Below are positions 27,601 to 42,600 of a stretch of 64,000 nt of DNA, one piece after another. The stretch is from NCBI RefSeq assembly GCF_024763615.1, contig NC_077222.1, forward strand, positions 75,888,001-75,952,000. Direction: 5' to 3'. The translations under genes were made by a program, and so were the position numbers. Positions within the stretch are counted from its first letter, which is position 1. Each line of letters opens with the position of its first letter. Below the pieces are notes generated by a model. That model was given only the letters and a program-made list of their open reading frames with translations. It ran no database searches and was not told the DNA's origin. The stretch is from Phlebotomus papatasi (lineage: Eukaryota > Arthropoda > Insecta > Diptera > Psychodidae).

Positions 27601-30600
27601 CAAAAACATATATTTCTGTAAATTTGAATCCAAAACTATCCAAAACGCGTAGTTTCAAACCTTTATTATTTTCCCTTTATATTATCGTCATAATTATAGA
27701 GGAGAGAACGGGACAGTTTCATGAGAAAATTTAAAATTGGTTCTTATAATAGGGGAAAATGCGCCCTACCTTCGGACGACTGAAGCTTCGAACAATTCAT
27801 TCTTTTGAATATGTTTTTTACCATTAATCCATTAAGAAGATAGAGAGAAGATTGAGTTGTTCGAAGCTTGAGTCGTCCGATGGTAGCGCGCTTTTCCCTA
27901 AAGACAAAAAGCACAGAGCCAAAGTTAGGTTACTATGAAAGTGACGCCTTATGTGTACGCTGCAGCCATCAAACTTTCATTATTAAAGCTATACATCCTT
28001 AATCTACAATTCCTTTTTAAATGGCAAGATGATCCGGGCCAGCCCATTTTCCAGTCAAATTCTACTATACTAATCTATGTCCTATCAGATACGGTTAGGT
28101 AAAAGCTCATAAAAATTAAAAAACTGCAATTCATTCTTTTGTCCTCAATTTAAATTCTTTTTCTCCATCTTCGGCTGAAACTTTTTATCTTGAAAACGAA
28201 AGTGCATCCTAATGAGCACCGGAAGGATTGAGAAGAACATATTCAAAATCTTTCAAAATAAACCATGCGGCTTTGGACAGAGAGAATCAAAAGTTATATC
28301 AATGATACTTGATTCGACTTTTTCATCCAGTAGGTCGTAAATACAGATCACACTTGCAAAAAGAAGAACAGTGAAGCACAATAGGGGGTGGTGGGGCTAC
28401 ATTGTTATACGATTTTTACACATATTTCTAAAGGAAACCCAGTTTTAGCATAATTTAATTTGAATAGACAAAACAAATGTATAGATCTAAATTAAATAAG
28501 TATTAATGGAACAGCTTCATTTAGAAATATATGAAAAAATCATATATCAATGTAGCCCCATATTTCATAGTAGCCCCACCTCACCCAACATATATAAATC
28601 CGTTAAAAATTTCAAAAATCCAACTGCCATTTTCAATCCCAATCCCAATAGGTGGTATTACCTAACATTATTTTTTTGTGAAGCTTATTACTTAGAGAGT
28701 AATGGCATATGGAATCTAAAACCAAATAAAGACATATAAACAAAAAGATAGGAAAAATGCGAAAATCCCAACTGGCGTTTTATAGTACTGCTCCAAAGTC
28801 CCCTATATGATGGATCAAATTTTTCTCGTCCACTAAGCAGCATTCAAAATCATCAGTAGTCAGCATTTAGTTGATTTCAGTATATAAACGAAATTTTAAA
28901 GGATTTTATTCTCGCTTACAAAAGCATATTTACTTGATACTTTGTATAAGCAAATTGTCCGATATTGAATTTCACCTATTGAAAGCATAACTATGCTTAT
29001 TTTTCTGGGTTTATTTCGTTAGATCCATCATGGTATAGAATCGACTACCATTATGTTCCTTTTCTCACCCTCAGTTCCAATTTTCCTAGTCATGAAAGGA
29101 CATGGTATTAAGAATTTGATGAGTCTGAGAAATTGGTTGTAATCTTTAGTCATCAAGTAACCAAAATCAAGAGAAATTTTAATGGGATTAGTGGTCAATA
29201 TTTGTCCCTTGTGGTCAAGAAGTGTCTTCCCCGAAATCTCCTGGAATTGAGGTCAAACACATCAACTTGAAGCCAATGACAAGGAGACAAAATGAGGCAA
29301 TATTAGTGGCAATTTCATCGAATCTATTGACTTCAACAATCACAATCGAAATTTTTGTGGTTTCGTTTTTGTCAATCTGTTCTGTGACAAGCTTAAGTGG
29401 ATGATTGGGATTGATTTCAGAAGCCCACATTGGAAGATTGATGGCAAAGAGCTTTTTCCCATCTTAGAATGAGATGTTGCTGCGAAAATTGAAGCAATTC
29501 GTGTAAGAGTGAAATAATTTTAATTCTCATGAAGTTCGTGCATTAAGAATCTCTGTTCTCGCGAGTGTGTGAGTTAATTTCGCATCCCACTTTCTGTCCA
29601 TGCCAAACTTAGCAGAGATTATTGTGATGCAATCATCATCTCCCACACGATTCCAAAACCAATGGATTTTGTTCTCTTCATCGTGAAATTCTCGTGAAAA
29701 GTCCAATTCTGTGAGTGAGAGAGCCAAAAAGAAATCTCGAGAAAATTGCTACAATGTTAAATTGGTTACTTTCGTGTATTCTCTTCTGCAATAAATGTTT
29801 GAATTACTTATGCAATTTCTGCAACATGCGGACAAGTCATAGTGAAAATGGAGTAAAAATCTTTATTGCATCTGGAATCTTTCTCATTTTACAATTGTAT
29901 AATATATTTCCTTCTAACTCTTCCCCTCCCACTGTTATACGCCTGTTGAACTTAACTTTTCCATAACAATAAGCATTATAGGGAAGAATGGAGAGATGAA
30001 ATTGAGGGAATGAAGAACAAAGAACTTGAAATGCTTTTAATGGTAGAACATGTTCATTTCATTTTGTATGTGTGTGTGTTTTTCATAAATAAGAAGGACG
30101 ACGACATACACCCATGGGCGAGAAAAAGCTCAAGGACCAAAAAACTCTAGCTGAGCTAGACGGGATGAAATTGAATTATAGTTTGATATTATTTACACAT
30201 TTCGTATAATTAAATTTTGTCATTCGAAACAAAAAGAAATCTCGTGCACCTTTTGTGTGAATGAAAGCGGGCAAATAAATAGCAAAAGGGGCGGATGTAC
30301 CCCAACTAGAAATAGCCTCTTTGTTTGAACACGACAGCAGCTGGAGACATTTATTAATTAATAATGAGATGAAGATCTTGGCGATGGAAAAGTGGCTTTG
30401 TGGTCAAGTTGGGTAACAAAATGAATTTCACTTCTCACTGAGCTTCACTTGCATTTGCTATATGTTGTATTGTCCTTATTTATTGACAACACCAGTTAAA
30501 ATGTTTTTGTTCATTCAAGCGCTTTTGCCTCGAGTGAAATATTGTATATAGCACAAATTAATTTTAGAACTTTTCCAGTAGCTTTTTCAGTTCAAAGTCC

Positions 30601-33600
30601 AAAGTATGGTGAAATCTTAGGAAATGTCATAATGAAATTATGTTTGAGGTTTCCGTGGTCTGAAATCTTTCCTTTGAGCATTCTCAAACACTCTGGGGAT
30701 TGTCGGTTTTGGCTCATATGGAAGAGTTTTGATAGCCTTTTGATGTTTCTGTCAACCAACTTCTATAAGTGTTATTTGAATATACATCCCCACCTTCAAG
30801 CACCAATAATATGGCAAACAGTAAATTTATGTTGGTAAACATTGTGGAAATTAATTAATAGTATATGATATTACACGCTTCATATTTAATACGAACTTTT
30901 GGTGTATTTAGGAGATTCCAAAAACTCAATATTCTGTCATTTAGTATGTCAATATTTTCTCACGATATTCCATTATTGGACCCTTAAATGTTATATGGCA
31001 AAAATATATTGGAAAATATATCAGCGAATCATTTTTTTTGCTATTTACCCACAGGTCAATATTCTAGATGTCATGTATTTGATGAGAGTATGAAATGATG
31101 TAATAAAACCTAGGATGATAGACTAACGAATGGAGCATTTTAATTCATAAGTGGTATATTTTTCTTAAATTCTTTATAATTTTTAAGCCTTAGATCCCAC
31201 AAAAATAAATATAACACGAAATGGTATCCACATATACAGAGAATAAATTTTTATTGAATTTAAAATTTTACTTGTGTTACAAATAGAAAATTTGTCAGAA
31301 AAATTGCAAAAATTTCGAATTTTACGTCTTTTTCATATGTGTTTTAGGAACTATTATCTTCGTGCAATCATTATAAATTTTGTGCCAATAACATAACATT
31401 AAAGTTTTAAAATGATTGCATTTGGTTTTATACCAAAACTAAAAAATCACCTAAGAAAAAAATATACCATACTTTTGTACGGAAAATGTATGAGAATGCT
31501 CCGCCCTGATTAAAACTAGTGATTATACCGGATAAGTTTATGGTCGCAGAGATTATTTTCAAATAAACCTCGGATTGTAATTCGGGATGCATGCAATTCG
31601 GAATTTACGCAAATTTCAACAGTCGGAATGAATACAAACTGACGCAGTATTCTAAATGTATCTGTATATTTTATTCGTTTACCCATTTAGATTTGTTTAA
31701 ATACAGAAAAACCCACCAAACTAAATCAAAAGAACGATTAATAAATTCTTAATAAATGATTAAGCTATTTTCGTTTCCAGGACGGGTCAGAGGAAACCTA
31801 GCGATGTATTGTTGAAAAAATCTTAATTTTAGGTACAACATACTAAGATTACGTTGAATTAGAATTATGGCGATCTCTAGATATTCGAAAATTGATATCT
31901 TGAACAATGGTCGTATGAAGTTGTGATGTTCTAGAAAATTGCAATTTCATTTCCGCCATCAATGATTAAATTCGGATAATTAGAACACTAATTTGAACGG
32001 ATTTATAAATCATTCTAAACATTGCCCAAAATAACTTAAGATTAATATAATTGAATTTCGAATAAAAATTATTTATTGGTTATAAACCGGTTCATTACCG
32101 GTCCAAAACCGATTGGAACCGGTTAAGTTTTGTTGGAAATTCCAAGACCGTTCCAACGAACCCAAACATGACCCCATTCGTCTGATAAATGCGCTCTCTA
32201 GAGCATTTTTTTACCTTTGACATTGAGAAACCGTGTTTTAGAAATGATTCTTTAAAATATATCCAAAAACTTAAAAAAAAATCGCACAACGCATTTTCAG
32301 GCAATCCCAAAAAAGCATGGTTGGAGGAGAAGTGGGAGGTTGGGGAAAATAAGGGGCATGTTAACGACTCTTGGGTCGACTTATGGGGGATCCCCCTTAG
32401 GTCCCAAGTCGGTGTCTCTAACCGTTTGGCCTCTAAAACTGGCGACAGCTGGACGGACAGACAGACAGACGGACAAACAGCTTTACTATACACATTCACA
32501 AAGCCATGATATCCCGTTCAATTTTTTTTTGCAAAAAATACCACTTCAGTTACATTATATACAATTCCTTTTGTTAAAGAGAAATATAAAATTCATTCAT
32601 AATAATAAATGAGTTTTTTCGGTTTTTAATTTTTAATTTATGACTTTGAGTTAATTAATATATAATCAATATATTATATTTCAGAAATATTATATATTTC
32701 AGAAGCCAAATTATTAATGCTCTAAAGTTAATTATTCTGATGCACATACGGCTTAAGCGCTACTTTATTAATAATATTAAGGTTTTGGCTCTGCCTTATC
32801 AAAAACCTAGAATAAATCGCAAAAAAATAAAATGTTCTTTACCTAAATCTGTCCCACCTTCCCCCATATAAATATGCATATTTAAATGTTTACATTTTTA
32901 TATAATTATTCCACAACAATTTTATTGCTTTCTTCTTACAGATTCCCACGGGATCAACAGACTCTTCCAAATCATTTCTACTTCACTGACTTTGAGAGAC
33001 ATACTGCAGAGATTGCAGCATTCCATCTCGATGGGTAAATTGTTTATTCTTTTTTCCATCTACTATGCCACAAAAATTATTTTGCAATGTTCATTTCTCG
33101 CTCAACTCACTGATTGAATAATCCCCTACAGCCAAATGCAACATATTGTGTCACTCTCATTTTAATTTAAAACATTAGTAGATTAATACAAATGTATAGC
33201 ACTTATAGCAAGAGGATACATCTGTTATAATTTACGTTCTCGATTAATTATAGGCACGTCAATTGCTAACATGCATTATTGAGATTTCATCTGCTCATTT
33301 CAATTTTCACCTTATGTACTCAATTAAATGCGCAGCTAAAATTTTGATTGAACCTCGATAGTACATGAACAAAAAGAAAATTTGTAGGAATTCCAATTAT
33401 TTGAGTCGTTGAAAAATAATATTTCCCTTTCCTGCAATATATATATTATCTTCAGATAACAAGGAAAAGATTATATGTCTATGCATATTGCTTTACGTTC
33501 CATAGTTTTCAAAAGCTCGTTGTCTGCTCATGTAAATTTGAATATAAATATTGTATAAAATTATACATCCTATGGATGATTGGCATATACAACCTGTGAT

Positions 33601-36600
33601 GGAGTTTTCCACCGTTTCCACTCCTGAGGTTGGTCATCAACGCTAAGACAGCGGTGGTCGCTAAAAATTACAATGTACTTTTGCCTCTCTTGTTATGTTC
33701 CTTATAAGCATTGCTGATAAATAAATATCTATCTATCTGTTATATTCTTGTCAAAGTCCTCCTAAAAATTTTATGTATACTTTATGCAAAATATTTTGCA
33801 ATAGATGAACAAGTTATTTGTTGTTTTTGGATTTTCCAAAAATTCGACAAATAAAAACTTACATAATCGTCGGTTGGATCAACCACTGCTAACTGCATTT
33901 CCATTGTGTCTGCATTCGCTGCAAACGCCACGTAGTGGTCCGTCGTTTATAAAATGCAGACACAAAGCAAATGCAGTTAGCACAGTTGCTGATCCAGCCA
34001 ACGATATATCGATTAAATGAAATTACCAGGCATATCCTAATTCATAAATTTTTTTGAAGGATTATTCTGTGATTTTAAATATATGACTATAATAAAATAT
34101 TAAATATAAATAAATTAAATATTATCAATTGAAGCTATTATTATAATATCTGCTATGCTTAAGGTTTAATTTGAACGGATTGTAAAAAAAAACAAATATA
34201 AAAAGAATAGTGCTTCTAAAAATTTAAAATCAATTTAACGGTATTGAGTTTCTTATCCCCTATTAAGATAAAATCACAATATGAAACAACAACTTATCGG
34301 AAGCTAATTATTTAAATTGATAAGCTTTGAAATATATTGTGATATTATTACCTGACAGAAGAAAAACGTAAAATCTCTTCGTGTTAGAATATTATAGCAA
34401 AAGAGTAACTTCTAGGAAAGCGATAACAATGAAGGAAGGCTCATTGGAACGTGATAGTTACACGTAGATATACTAATGTGTGTTGAGACAAGACTAAAGA
34501 TAATAACGATGAGCTCATTAGTTAGTTTCAATTGGTAAGAACAAAGAAGTACGCCTTTGAAGTTTCCTTCCTGTGAAATTCACGTCTCACGCACATACCG
34601 AAAGAGCATTCCTTGAAGAGCACTCCTTTGAGCAGATATTAATTGTAGTGCATCTTACATACATAGTTCTTGATATTTCTCCTCGGCTCCTTCAGTTGAC
34701 TTTAGTGTGGGATATGTTCTTGGGCGGATGTCTGATGGTGAGAGAATTATGTAATTCTGCTGTATTCTATATAGCACACAATATGAATTAAGATGAATGT
34801 AGAACATATGGAAAAGCTATGGGTGTGCTGGGTACGATGGAATGAGGTTTGATAACAAGAGATGGTGAGAGATTGGGAGAAATGAATGGGAATGTCGGTT
34901 TTATGCCATTGTAATTCTCATTGCTCAAATGTTATTCCATACCCTAGACACCCTATGTAGCCCCACTGTCTGTGGCCCTATGCGGTGCCATTGAGAAATG
35001 GGTGAGGGTTAAATGAGGAAATTTTCAATGTTGCAATCTCATACCATCTGACCCCAAAACAGGGGGCATCAGTCTCGTGAATTCTCACAAATGCTGTACA
35101 CTTTTACCTGTTTAGTCAAATTTTAAAGTATATATTATTGCACTGAGATGTATAATTTCAGCAAATTATATACAAAGAAAACCACACAGAATATAGACTT
35201 CCTAAGAAATAAAAGCATCTTACGTAAGCAAATAACGTAAACAATAAACAACTTAAATCCCTGGATTTTTTATACCATCTCCATGCCTTTTGGAGATAAA
35301 TCTAAACGTAATAATTGTTAATCTAGGATTATGAGAAAAATATGAAAACAAAAAAAATCCGATATCTTTTGGTCATTCAAGTTCTACACCTTTTATTTGT
35401 TTATTACCGTCCTATGAAGCCAAACGGTAATGATATATACTTCGGGCCCTAGTCGTAACTCCTTTAAGACTTTTTTATCTACAATTCTTCACACCCTCTA
35501 AACACATGCCTTTTTCAATTTTTTTTTCATGTTCGGATTTATTTTGTTAGTGATAATTCAATTTATGAAAGGGTGGAAGTAATTAAACATACTGTTTTGG
35601 ATGAAAAATTGGTAATTTAATTCGCAGGTGCTTTTTAGTGTGCAATTATCTTTATTATTGCCAACTATCACATATTATTTATATGAAACATGTCGACAAT
35701 ATCTAATGATTTTGGCGTCTACGAGAAAGGTTTAAGATTTATTTGTCACATAAAAATTAAAATATAATAATAATAATACATTTATTTTATTTACTGAGCC
35801 ACTAAGGCCATTTTTTACATTTTTTAAATTTGCAATAGAATAATTTAACTAAATTTAAACTAAACAAAATGTGTATTTCGTCGTTTATTTAAATTAGATT
35901 TCATTAGGAGAGACGGGGAAATATTAGCCAGCAAGTGAAGTTTTTATATTGTGTATAATTTGTAATACATTAAACATTCGCTATAAAAGAAAAATTATTT
36001 ATTCTCCGTATGAATGCAAAAATATTTGAAATTATTGTGATTACTTACAAAATCAAAATTATTTCGTTTGTATTGAAAGGAAAGTCAATTGATTCGAATA
36101 TTTACCCAGAATTTTTAACATTAAATGCAAAATATTCAATTTAAATAAATTCCATTTTTCTCGGTGCAAAATGTTCGTATCAGGCTGATAATGATTTCAA
36201 TGAATAGGGGAAAGTGATCTGCCTTTGTATGCGGCAGCCTTTGAATGTTTCAATTTTCTCTTATTTCCCAAAGCAAAAATTCTATTTTGTGAACTATAGC
36301 TATTACTATTATCTATTTTCTATTAACTTCGATTAATAAAATGGAATTTTTGCTTTGGGAAATAAGAGAAAAATTGAAGCATTCAAAGGGTGCCGCATCC
36401 GGAGGCAGGCCACTTTCCCCTACTAAGGTGTTTATTTTGAATTAAGTGACTTTCTCCATATTTCTTCTATGGTAAACTATAACTTCCCACTATCTTATTC
36501 TACCCGTGGCTAATCTACCCCGGTCTTCCCTATACAGTTTTTTCCAGAAATTCTCTAACTTTAGATTTGGAAATATTCTTTTAAATCTTAAATTTTGATG

Positions 36601-39600
36601 TAAATAAAATATTTTCAACATTAAATAATTATTCAATTAAATTCATTTATTGAATATAATAGCTGTGTAAAATTTTAAAGAAAAAATTAGAAAATTTTGA
36701 CTGGTTTGCTAGTACATATCAAACCAACAATTGTCACTTTTCAGAGTCATATTTTGTTAGAAGTCTTTTTAAATAATAAAACAAATGTTGCATTGACTCA
36801 CCTACAAACCCCTCAACTTTGAACGCATAAACGAGGAATTAGATGCAACAAAATAGTTTATTATTAAGAACATAAAATAGAATACCTTCCTTCTGCTCTG
36901 TATTTGCAGACTCATGGGCTTCAGGCGGGCCATGCCAGTTGTGGGACGAACATTGAATATTACAACGGAAATTTATCAAGTCAGCGATGATGAATTGCTT
37001 AAGACATTTTTTGTGTCACCATCAAATAACTTGTGCTTCCACGGAAAGTGCTCCTACTATTGTGACACCTCCCATGCAATTTGTGGCAGCCCCGACACCC
37101 TGGAAGGATCCTTTGCTGCTTTCCTTCCCACGTACGAACAAGCAGGTCGTAAGGTGAGTACTGTTGCCATTGGCGAAGATTAGTGCCATTGTTGCTCCTT
37201 CTCACGTGTAGCGGTTGAAGAATTTCTGAGGGAATCTTTTACCACAAAATTATTAATCAAAGGGGAAAGAATTGTGAGCCCGGTAATTGCGACTTTAATG
37301 TGAGTCTCATCAATTTCATATGAGACACACTCCACAATAAATGGAGCAATTTTCCTAGCGGAACGAGGAAGATTCGTATCTCATTTGCATCTTATTCCAT
37401 TCATAAATAAAGGTGATGGAGGAGAAGGAGATTGGGAGACGATTGTGAAGAAAATGGGAGTAAATATTAAATGCGGTTTACCTCATGAGTACTCTGGTGA
37501 GAAGTCGATCTCCGCACAACAATGACTTTCAATGAGATTTTTTCACACATAATTTTCCAATCTTTATTTTGCCCAGAATATCACGTAATAGTGTTGCATA
37601 GCGGATGACGTGTTACTGTTTACATGACTAATTTGTGGGTGAGATGCTTTATAAGAGAAAGAATATAAATCCCATAAACCCCACTTCAATTGTCCTGATA
37701 TTTATTGACACATTTTCCATTTGAAGCCGCTAATAATTTCTTCAAATGTTCAACTGGCATTTCAGCACAACATAGAGAGCAATGTACTGTATTTTGCTTG
37801 GCAAGGAATTGTGCAAGAATCACAAGAGTGTATCCCAAAATGGGGAAAAAGAAAGCCTAAGAAGAATTTTCATAATTCACCATTTGCTCGCTCTTGGTGA
37901 TTTATACTTGATTATTGCAAAATCCTCCCAGACCGTGATATTTTTTAACTATATACACCACCCATTCCCATTCTCTGCAGAATCCATGTTATACGTGGCT
38001 TAGCTACCTTTCCCACAGAAAACCTTTAAATCTACTACCAAACATACTTGCATTTGGCAGAAATATTTCATGAAATGTTTCCTTCTTGGGTTGTTCATTT
38101 TCTTTAAATCTGTGATTTAGGTTATGAAGTCCCTTGCAATTGTTAAAACTTTAACAAACTTTTGAATTCACATGTTTTCAAACAGAGCAAATTCTTCAAA
38201 GATTACATGAACTAACACTATATAGGGATTAGATTTGACCATTTGATAATTAGGTTTGATAATCCTGTTTAGAATTGATGGAATTGACTTTAAAGGCCAT
38301 AAGGGAAACCGCTCTGACTTCGAACAACTCAAGCTCAATAGCTCTTTTCAAAAAAATTGAAGCATTTGACTAATGTGTTAAAAGAAAATGAAACATAAAA
38401 ATAAATATAAATAATAATATAATTTATTATTGGTCAAATTCATTAAAAACATATAAAAAAATAAGTTGTTGGAAGCTTGAATCGTCCGAAGGCAGCATGC
38501 TATCCCCTATAGTCCTAAAGCCCAAATAGACTCTGGCTGTTCTTCGAGAATATTCAGCCAGTAAAATTTGACGCTACTTATATAAACTTAGGGGGCTCCA
38601 GTAAAAGGAAATTAATACAAATAACCTTTATTCTTTGATCCTGTCAGTGTATGATAGCTTAGACTGATTCTTTATCGTCAAATTTTATAGCGTAAATTCT
38701 CGAGGATAAGTCTGAATCTCTTAAGAGGACTTACATCAAAATTTGAACACAGAATCGCCTTAGGGGAAACTGGGGCACCACCAAACATGGGGTACCACCA
38801 AACGCTAATTTTTATTTCTAAACTACTTGGACTATCTCGACCATTCCTTCAGTGGACAAGCATCCATATAGTGCCTATAAATTCCTATAGGTCTTATCCT
38901 CTGAAGTCGAATATCCGATTAAAAAATCGCAGTGTTTGGTGGTACCCCGTGTTTGGTGGTGCCCCAGTTTTCCCTACATCCTTTTCTATTTCTAAAAATT
39001 ATAGTTTCGGTGTGTCATTGATATGGTTACCGGAGGGACTCCTCATAAATTGACTATATTCTTTTTTGCAAAATAATGCTAATGAGTCTTATGAGTTTTT
39101 CTTTCATCAATTTTTTTTAGAATACATACCCAAAACTTTTGTCTCATTAAATTTTTCTCTCATTAATAAAAAAAAACATTCCAAACCAAAATATGCTCAA
39201 TTGATGGAGAAAAATGTATAACCCTAAAGTTTCTATTCCTAAAACTTGCTATTATTTTTTTCTTCTTTTATAATTTGCAACACAAATTCTCCACAGACTT
39301 TGACCGTGTCTGTTCTAAATCTTTCAGAGCAAAATAGTCATACAATATAACAAATTAAATCCCAGATTATTTATGATAAAATATTCTCATCATCAAAGAA
39401 AAAGAAACATGATGAAAAATATAATGAAATATTTCAGAGCTTAGTGAGAAACTTTGTGAAATTTGCACTACCCTTCTTCTGATAGTTTGAGAAAAGAAAA
39501 TGCAAATTTTTTGTCGCATTGCCACTACACTGGTACTGCGGAAAGTGATTTGAATTTGTGGTAGTTCCATTTATCCTTTCCACTTAATCCTGTTGGTGGC

Positions 39601-42600
39601 TTGTGTGTGGGAAGGATTTTATTCTACATTGCTCTCCTCTGGATCTCGGAGCGGAGCTTTTCCCCTGTGGCATCAGGCATCTCTATTTTTTTTCCACCCT
39701 CACCATTCAACCTTCCATACAGCAGTTTAGTTTGCGAATGTAAATCACACCCTAGCCCCCAATGTTAGCGATCCTGCGAGTCTGTTTGCTTGAAAGTATT
39801 ACTTGTGTCGTTTACATTTATATCATGAAGATTAATTATTTTGTATCCTTTACCACCCATACTCCTTTATTCGCTCTTCTTTTATTCCGCCTCCCAATTC
39901 TCCATTTTTTTCCATGTCCTTTTTGGGGAGAGAAGAGTCTCTAAATCCGATGGGAAGAATAAAAAATAGAAGGAAATTCATTCCCAGAATCCCAGTACTT
40001 TTCTGCCTGTTCACCTTTTGGTGGTGTTGAAAAGTCTTGTTATCTGGTGAATGATGTAAATTTCAGCTCATCTTAAATCTGCAATTTATAAACACATTCT
40101 TTAGTACGTTTATGTCGCGATTAAATGCATTCTCTGTCATATTGTATTAACATATTAAACCAGTCGAACTTAAGAATTTTTGCCTCAAAGAATTTAACAA
40201 AAAAAATTACCAGTTACAAAACAAATAATCGGTTTAACCCATGTCTTTGTCGTCTGGGAAAAACCAATAACCAGAAATTCTCTTTTTTAAGAATAAAATG
40301 CAAGTTTTTGTGTAAAAACCCATAAAAGAGCTTATTATTTGAATAAAAAATCCTCAGGTTTTCTGCAAGATTTCAAGGTGATCAACTACCTTATTACAGC
40401 CAATGATGATCATGAAGATCAAGTTTCAGTGATACATACAAGAATGCAAGATAAGACTTTATATGCTATTGTTTTTCTTCAAGGAAAACAATGTCGAAAA
40501 CGATCTCACTTCTTGGCTCTTATATGGTCCCTGATAACAGAATGCATCACGTTAAAAACTCCCAAACCTTCTTAAGTGTAGCGTGATATTGTCATGTAAT
40601 TTTTATTAGGGGATTGTGGGAAATATACTGACAGCAAAATTCAAGTTTGATAAAAAAAAGTCTGCATTGGTCTGTGTATATGTCTTGGTTCTTAAAATTA
40701 TAAAATGAAAGTATCGAAACTTTATTTAGGGCAGGCGTGGTCGTAAAAAAAACATATTTTATCTTACAAAAATAAAAGATAAATTGAAAAATGTCAATAC
40801 AATGTAAAAACTTGAAAAATCATCTTATAGATGGACCTTGAATAAAAATAAATAAGTCAAATAATAAATAAAAATATCCCTAAAAATGCTTTGTAAGCAT
40901 AGTAGAAAGACTATACAGTTTTCGTGCAAATAAAAATTTAAGAAAAAGCCAGACAATTCCCATCATGGACTTATTTTGACAAAATTTGGAGTTGCTTTGG
41001 AAGCAGGTTTTCTTTGTGAGTTTTAAGAGACTACATTTAGAGTTTTAGATAATAACCTTACATGGGTGTTACACTGGATGTTTAATCATCTATCCAAAAA
41101 TCTTGAAGTCTAAATTATCAACCAATCTTATTGATTTTTCGATGTCTAATTGATCATAATATCCTTAATATTCAATCTTAAGTCAAATTTTCCCAAAAAT
41201 CTCAATTGATAAAAAATTGTAACAGCTAAGCCATATGGCTAAATCTTATACGGGCTTCAGACCTAAGACTTAGCCAAATGGCTTAACTTCTCTAACTGGT
41301 TGTTAGTCGAGGTTTTTGGAAAAAAATTGATTTAGGATTAAATAATTGAAAGCAAATGATCAATGAGATTTTCAAAAACCATAGTAAAAGTAATTGCTAT
41401 TCAGGATTTTTTGAAACTTTCGGGAACGGGACTAAATCTTTAGTCTTTTAAGGCCACTTTAGCTCTGATGCGCGTATTTCTTCATTCGTTAATTCTTAAG
41501 AAAGTCTTATATGAAACTTAAGATAAAGTCATTTGCTTCAAAATAAAAAAAAACTAATATATTTCAATTTATCTTCATTCAATCTTTAGTAAATATAAAT
41601 GGACTTTAGAACGTAAATATTTTATCAAAACCGGAATTATAGATATAATATATTGAGTTCAAATAATATAAGTATAAGAAAAACTATTTAAATAAATAAT
41701 TTTTTCAAGACCTATGAAATGAAAAATTTCAGTTCTAAAATTATAATATTTTTAAATATTGAAAGTAAGCAATAAACCGTCGTCTCACTTTTATTTTAGT
41801 ATTTATGTAATCCAATACAATTATATAATAAAATTATCCTTCACCACTTTCTCATCTGACTAAAATATTCAGTAGTCTGTTTATTAACCCCTGGCCAATT
41901 TAGCTCCACCCTCCTCTACATTGTATAATCTTCCTTCAGTGTTCACGAAATCACACAGAGAATTTGTATTTTAATCACACTAGTGGAGGCCCTCTTTCAG
42001 TAAAGGAGTATGAAAATATGGTGGCCTTATTGGTGGCATGGGAGCTTAACTCAAAAGGATGGAGAAAAATGAATATAAAGCTGAAGACTGTTAGTTTTTA
42101 ATTTTATGGAAATTTTTCTCTCCAACAAGGGATTTTAAAGGGTCCCATTGGACATTTTTGTTGAGTGTTTCTTTACAAATTAATTAGTTCTTCTTGAAGT
42201 TTTTAATTTAATCCGTCAACTCTTGCTCCTATCACTGAAAATTTATGCAAATTTGCAATTTTGTTTGAAGAAAGAATGAGGAAAGAATTTATTAATTTGA
42301 CTGTTTGACTATTTCTTTGCTTTTTTTCTTCAGGTCTGGCGTCATCCATGGCGACGATCCTACCATAAAAGAAGGAAAGCACAGTGGGAGACAGATGCTG
42401 ACTATTGTTCAATGGTAAATGTGCTGTTGATGTGTTTTTTTGAGAAAATTCACAACAAAAAACCAAATTGTTTATTCACCAGGTGAGAGATATTCCACCG
42501 TATGACCAGGGCAGACGACTCCTGGACCTAATGGACATGTCTGTATTTGACTTTCTCATGGGTAACATGGATCGTCATCACTACGAAACTTTCAAGTGAG

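Noticed and set aside
32095..32509. Overlapping ORFs of 134 (minus) and 106 (plus) codons
   Set aside because: They lie wholly in a dispersed repeat whose other copies do not keep the frame, and no protein family is recognisable.
36914..37183. An 89-codon + strand ORF as a stand-alone gene
   Set aside because: It is exon e of the FAM20C-like gene running past its donor. The ATG is internal to the exon.
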